From Bacillota bacterium (GTDB taxonomy: Bacteria; Bacillota; Clostridia; Christensenellales; DTU072), in contig WQYD01000013.1 of assembly GCA_009781445.1 (NCBI GenBank), forward strand, positions 1-34,713: a DNA stretch of 34,713 nt, given 5' to 3'. This document shows, in pieces, positions 32,866 through 34,713 of this stretch (its first letter is position 1; each line of letters starts with the position of its first letter). The notes beneath the pieces were generated by a model that was given only the letters and a program-made list of their open reading frames with translations, searched no databases and was not told where the DNA came from. The position numbers and the translations under genes were made by a program.

Positions 32866-33936
32866 CTAATTGTTGCGAAGCCAATCGTTGATATTTTTTT
32901 CCGTTCTCTCAACCGATGCAGTTTGCGCCCTTTGCTCACTCTTCACTGTGCTTGCCATGTCTGAAAGCGTCGCAGTTTGCGCCCTTTGCTCACTCTTCAC
33001 TGTGCTTGCCATGTCTGAGGTTATTGCAGTCCGTTTCTGCTCTTCAGCCAAAACCGCAACAGCTTTAGCTACCTCAACCGCAGTCCGCACTTTGCTTTGG
33101 GCTTCAAGGTTTTTGTAATGGCTTTGCGTTGCTTTTTCAGCAAGATATAAGTTTACTGCTTCCTGCTTGGTAAAAACTCTGCCAAGCCGAAAGTATTCGC
33201 AAAATGTAAACAGAATTTCCGAATGCCAAAAATCACTCGCAAGTCCACCGTTTTGTGAAAGATTAACAATTGATTGAGCGCAGATTGCCCTTTGCTGTTC
33301 CGTTGCTACAATTTCTGATGAAATTTGATTCAAAATTCTTGTTTTTTCCGCATTATACTTCGGTAGCGTAACATTATTATATTGAGGCAATGTAACGCTT
33401 TCAAACTCTTGCAGTTTTTTGGGAAACGATCGTACTCGCGATCTGTAATCCGATATTGCCAAAATCAGGAATACAATAGCGCAGACCGCCATCGCGATAA
33501 TTATTAACGAAGCTATTAATGACGCATATATTCCGAACGAAGAAAAGAAGGCTTTTGCCCTAAAACCAAAGCTGTAGTTCGAACCTGAGAAGCTATTGGC
33601 ACCCTTGAAAATGCTTGAACTGAAAAGCTCGCCCCTAAAGAAAATATTAGGAAAAATTTCTGCTATTGCGCCCAAAAAGTATTGCTTAGCGAAAATGTAG
33701 AAGATGCTGTAAAGCACAAAGAAGGCAAGCAAGAAAAGGACAAATGCAAGCAAGAGTTCCGCAATGATTCCAAAGCCATCATAAAAAAAATAGGGCGATG
33801 TAGGACGCGTTGGCGGAGGGGGTGCAGAGTCAACTTTTTTATTTTTTAAGTCAGCCAATTTCTTAGAATAGTTTTCCCAATTTTTACAATCGAGATATTG
33901 TTGCTGAATTGCTTCGCGTTCTGTTGTGTGTTGCAT
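32866..33936 (-). CDS. Membrane protein of unknown function with a tandem-repeat tail
   Basis: I do not recognise this 356-residue protein. After a charged, proline-rich N-terminus (SAPPPPTRPTSP, about 37-48) there is one hydrophobic region (about 55-95) and another (about 138-160), with a Ser/Phe-rich loop between them. The C-terminal third is helical and ends with two near-exact copies of the 18-residue unit SDMASTVKSEQRAQTATL (DNA copies 54 bp apart, from 32918). TAAGGA precedes the ATG. It is 28 bases after the gene at 33964-34659 on the same strand, so they are probably co-transcribed. Confidence 0.7.
   Translation of the reverse strand: MQHTTEREAIQQQYLDCKNWENYSKKLADLKNKKVDSAPPPPTRPTSPYFFYDGFGIIAELLLAFVLFLLAFFVLYSIFYIFAKQYFLGAIAEIFPNIFFRGELFSSSIFKGANSFSGSNYSFGFRAKAFFSSFGIYASLIASLIIIAMAVCAIVFLILAISDYRSRVRSFPKKLQEFESVTLPQYNNVTLPKYNAEKTRILNQISSEIVATEQQRAICAQSIVNLSQNGGLASDFWHSEILFTFCEYFRLGRVFTKQEAVNLYLAEKATQSHYKNLEAQSKVRTAVEVAKAVAVLAEEQKRTAITSDMASTVKSEQRAQTATLSDMASTVKSEQRAQTASVERTEKNINDWLRNN
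32918..33018 (-). repeat. Two near-exact 54-bp coding repeats
   Basis: Starts at 32918 and 32972 are 54 bases apart and share 47 identical bases. They encode the helical tail repeat of the unknown membrane protein. Confidence 0.8.
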
Positions 33937-33963
33937 ATCATAATTCCTTAATAGTAATGTTGT

Positions 33964-34659
33964 TTATTTGGAAAGTTTTATAGTGTTGTCGTTTTTACTA
34001 TATCGCACCGATAGGCATTCACTATCAAAATCAGATGATATAATTGAAAAAACTTCATAGCCGTCGGCACCACGATAGTGATAGTAAAAACCTACTCGTA
34101 TTTTAAGACTTCCAGATGGCTCATTAAAAAAGATTCTTGGAATAGATATAGTTTCGCCGTCGTGCTTAAAGGTTTTACCCCTTTTTCTCGTTTGGCTGAC
34201 CGCATATTGCTCTGACCAAAATTCGTCGGGAGACATGGCAAGCAAAAGATGAGCGTGGTTTTGTGTGGCAAAAAACTCGCCGAGCGAGGAATTGACATTA
34301 AAATCAAACTTCGTGATAGTGCCGACGAAAAGAAAAATTGACAAAGGCGAGTTGCCTGTTCGCAAATTCAAAGAGGGGGGCTTACTAAGATATCCAAAGA
34401 AGAGTTTCAATGGCACTTCAGAACTTAGCGTTGACATTTCAAAATGGGCGCTATCACCCTTTAGTGCAATTGTCAGTGGGTTCGTCGCTCGGTTGCCCTT
34501 TAAAGGTTTTGAAAAGTTGAAACCTAACGCCAATCCATCTTCGCGTGCAAAGTCCACATCTGAAACCTGCTTCATGTACACAATGGGCGAGATCAAAACA
34601 CCTAAGCTTAAAATTGCCAACAAAACCAAAATTACAACAAACCTTGCTGAGTTAAACAT
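33964..34659 (-). CDS. Membrane-anchored protein of unknown function
   Basis: A 231-residue protein with a single N-terminal membrane anchor (VVILVLLAILSLGVLISPIV, about 8-27). The rest is predicted to be outside and looks beta-rich (ALKGDSAHFEM, LSIFLFVGTITKF, SLKIRVGFYYHYRG). AGGAGG precedes the ATG. No family recognised. It is upstream of, and probably co-transcribed with, the neighbouring membrane protein. The last 54 bases of the window beyond it hold only its upstream region. Confidence 0.7.
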   Translation of the reverse strand: MFNSARFVVILVLLAILSLGVLISPIVYMKQVSDVDFAREDGLALGFNFSKPLKGNRATNPLTIALKGDSAHFEMSTLSSEVPLKLFFGYLSKPPSLNLRTGNSPLSIFLFVGTITKFDFNVNSSLGEFFATQNHAHLLLAMSPDEFWSEQYAVSQTRKRGKTFKHDGETISIPRIFFNEPSGSLKIRVGFYYHYRGADGYEVFSIISSDFDSECLSVRYSKNDNTIKLSK

Positions 34660-34713
34660 CTCTTGTGCCTCCTGTAGGCGTGAATTTTTTTGCGAAAGAC
34701 AATGTATAACGAT

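Overview
The window looks like chromosomal DNA from an anaerobic, low-to-moderate GC member of the Bacillota, most likely an uncultured gut Clostridia (Christensenellales-like is a guess). The support is a bifurcating-type [FeFe] hydrogenase, a HemZ-type radical SAM enzyme, a B. subtilis/phi3T-like ThyA, strong AGGAGG ribosome binding sites and sigma-A-type promoters. No rRNA, tRNA, CRISPR array, transposase or phage structural gene was seen.

Layout. (1) 1-4.4 kb, minus strand: a four-gene hydrogenase operon (NuoE-like, 2Fe-2S protein, NuoF-like, HydA) followed by a structured 128-nt repeat that recurs at 32.2 kb. (2) 4.4-7.8 kb, plus strand: argC-argJ-argB behind a near-leaderless promoter and phased ArgR-like half-sites; the gaps are rich in short repeats. 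(3) 7.8-8.35 kb: noncoding, with nested hairpins, a flipped GC-rich core and a strong terminator. (4) 8.35-14.6 kb, minus strand: a zinc-ribbon/coiled-coil/leucine-rich-repeat protein behind a pseudoknot-plus-terminator leader, a DegV protein, and a 1285-residue DUF4011-type helicase-nuclease that resembles phage-defence proteins. (5) 14.7-22.4 kb, plus strand: an InlB-repeat lipoprotein, a giant MacB/FtsX-like ABC transporter carrying about sixteen 20-residue helical repeats, then thyA and folA. (6) 22.4-23.9 kb: an HNH plus HEPN-like two-gene cassette behind its own promoter and an apparent terminator/antiterminator leader. (7) 24.1-26.8 kb: icd and hemZ. (8) 26.8-28.8 kb: a lipoprotein with about 27 copies of a 12-residue Cys/His repeat and a cohesin-like C-terminus. 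(9) 28.9-32.1 kb: a ThDP enzyme and a Gfo/Idh/MocA oxidoreductase. (10) 32.2-32.85 kb: the second structured repeat, then a 39-residue metallothionein-like peptide and an abutting XRE regulator with a Cys-rich tail. (11) 32.87-34.66 kb, minus strand: two membrane-associated proteins of unknown function.

The core genes cover hydrogen/NADH/ferredoxin redox balance, arginine, dTMP/folate, 2-oxoglutarate supply and tetrapyrrole metabolism. The unusual material is the Cys/His-repeat lipoprotein, the repeat-bearing ABC transporter, the HNH/HEPN-like cassette with its RNA switch, the metallothionein-like operon, the structured repeat, and several inverted repeats built across stop codons. All functional statements come from reading the sequence and recognising families; no search or folding was run.
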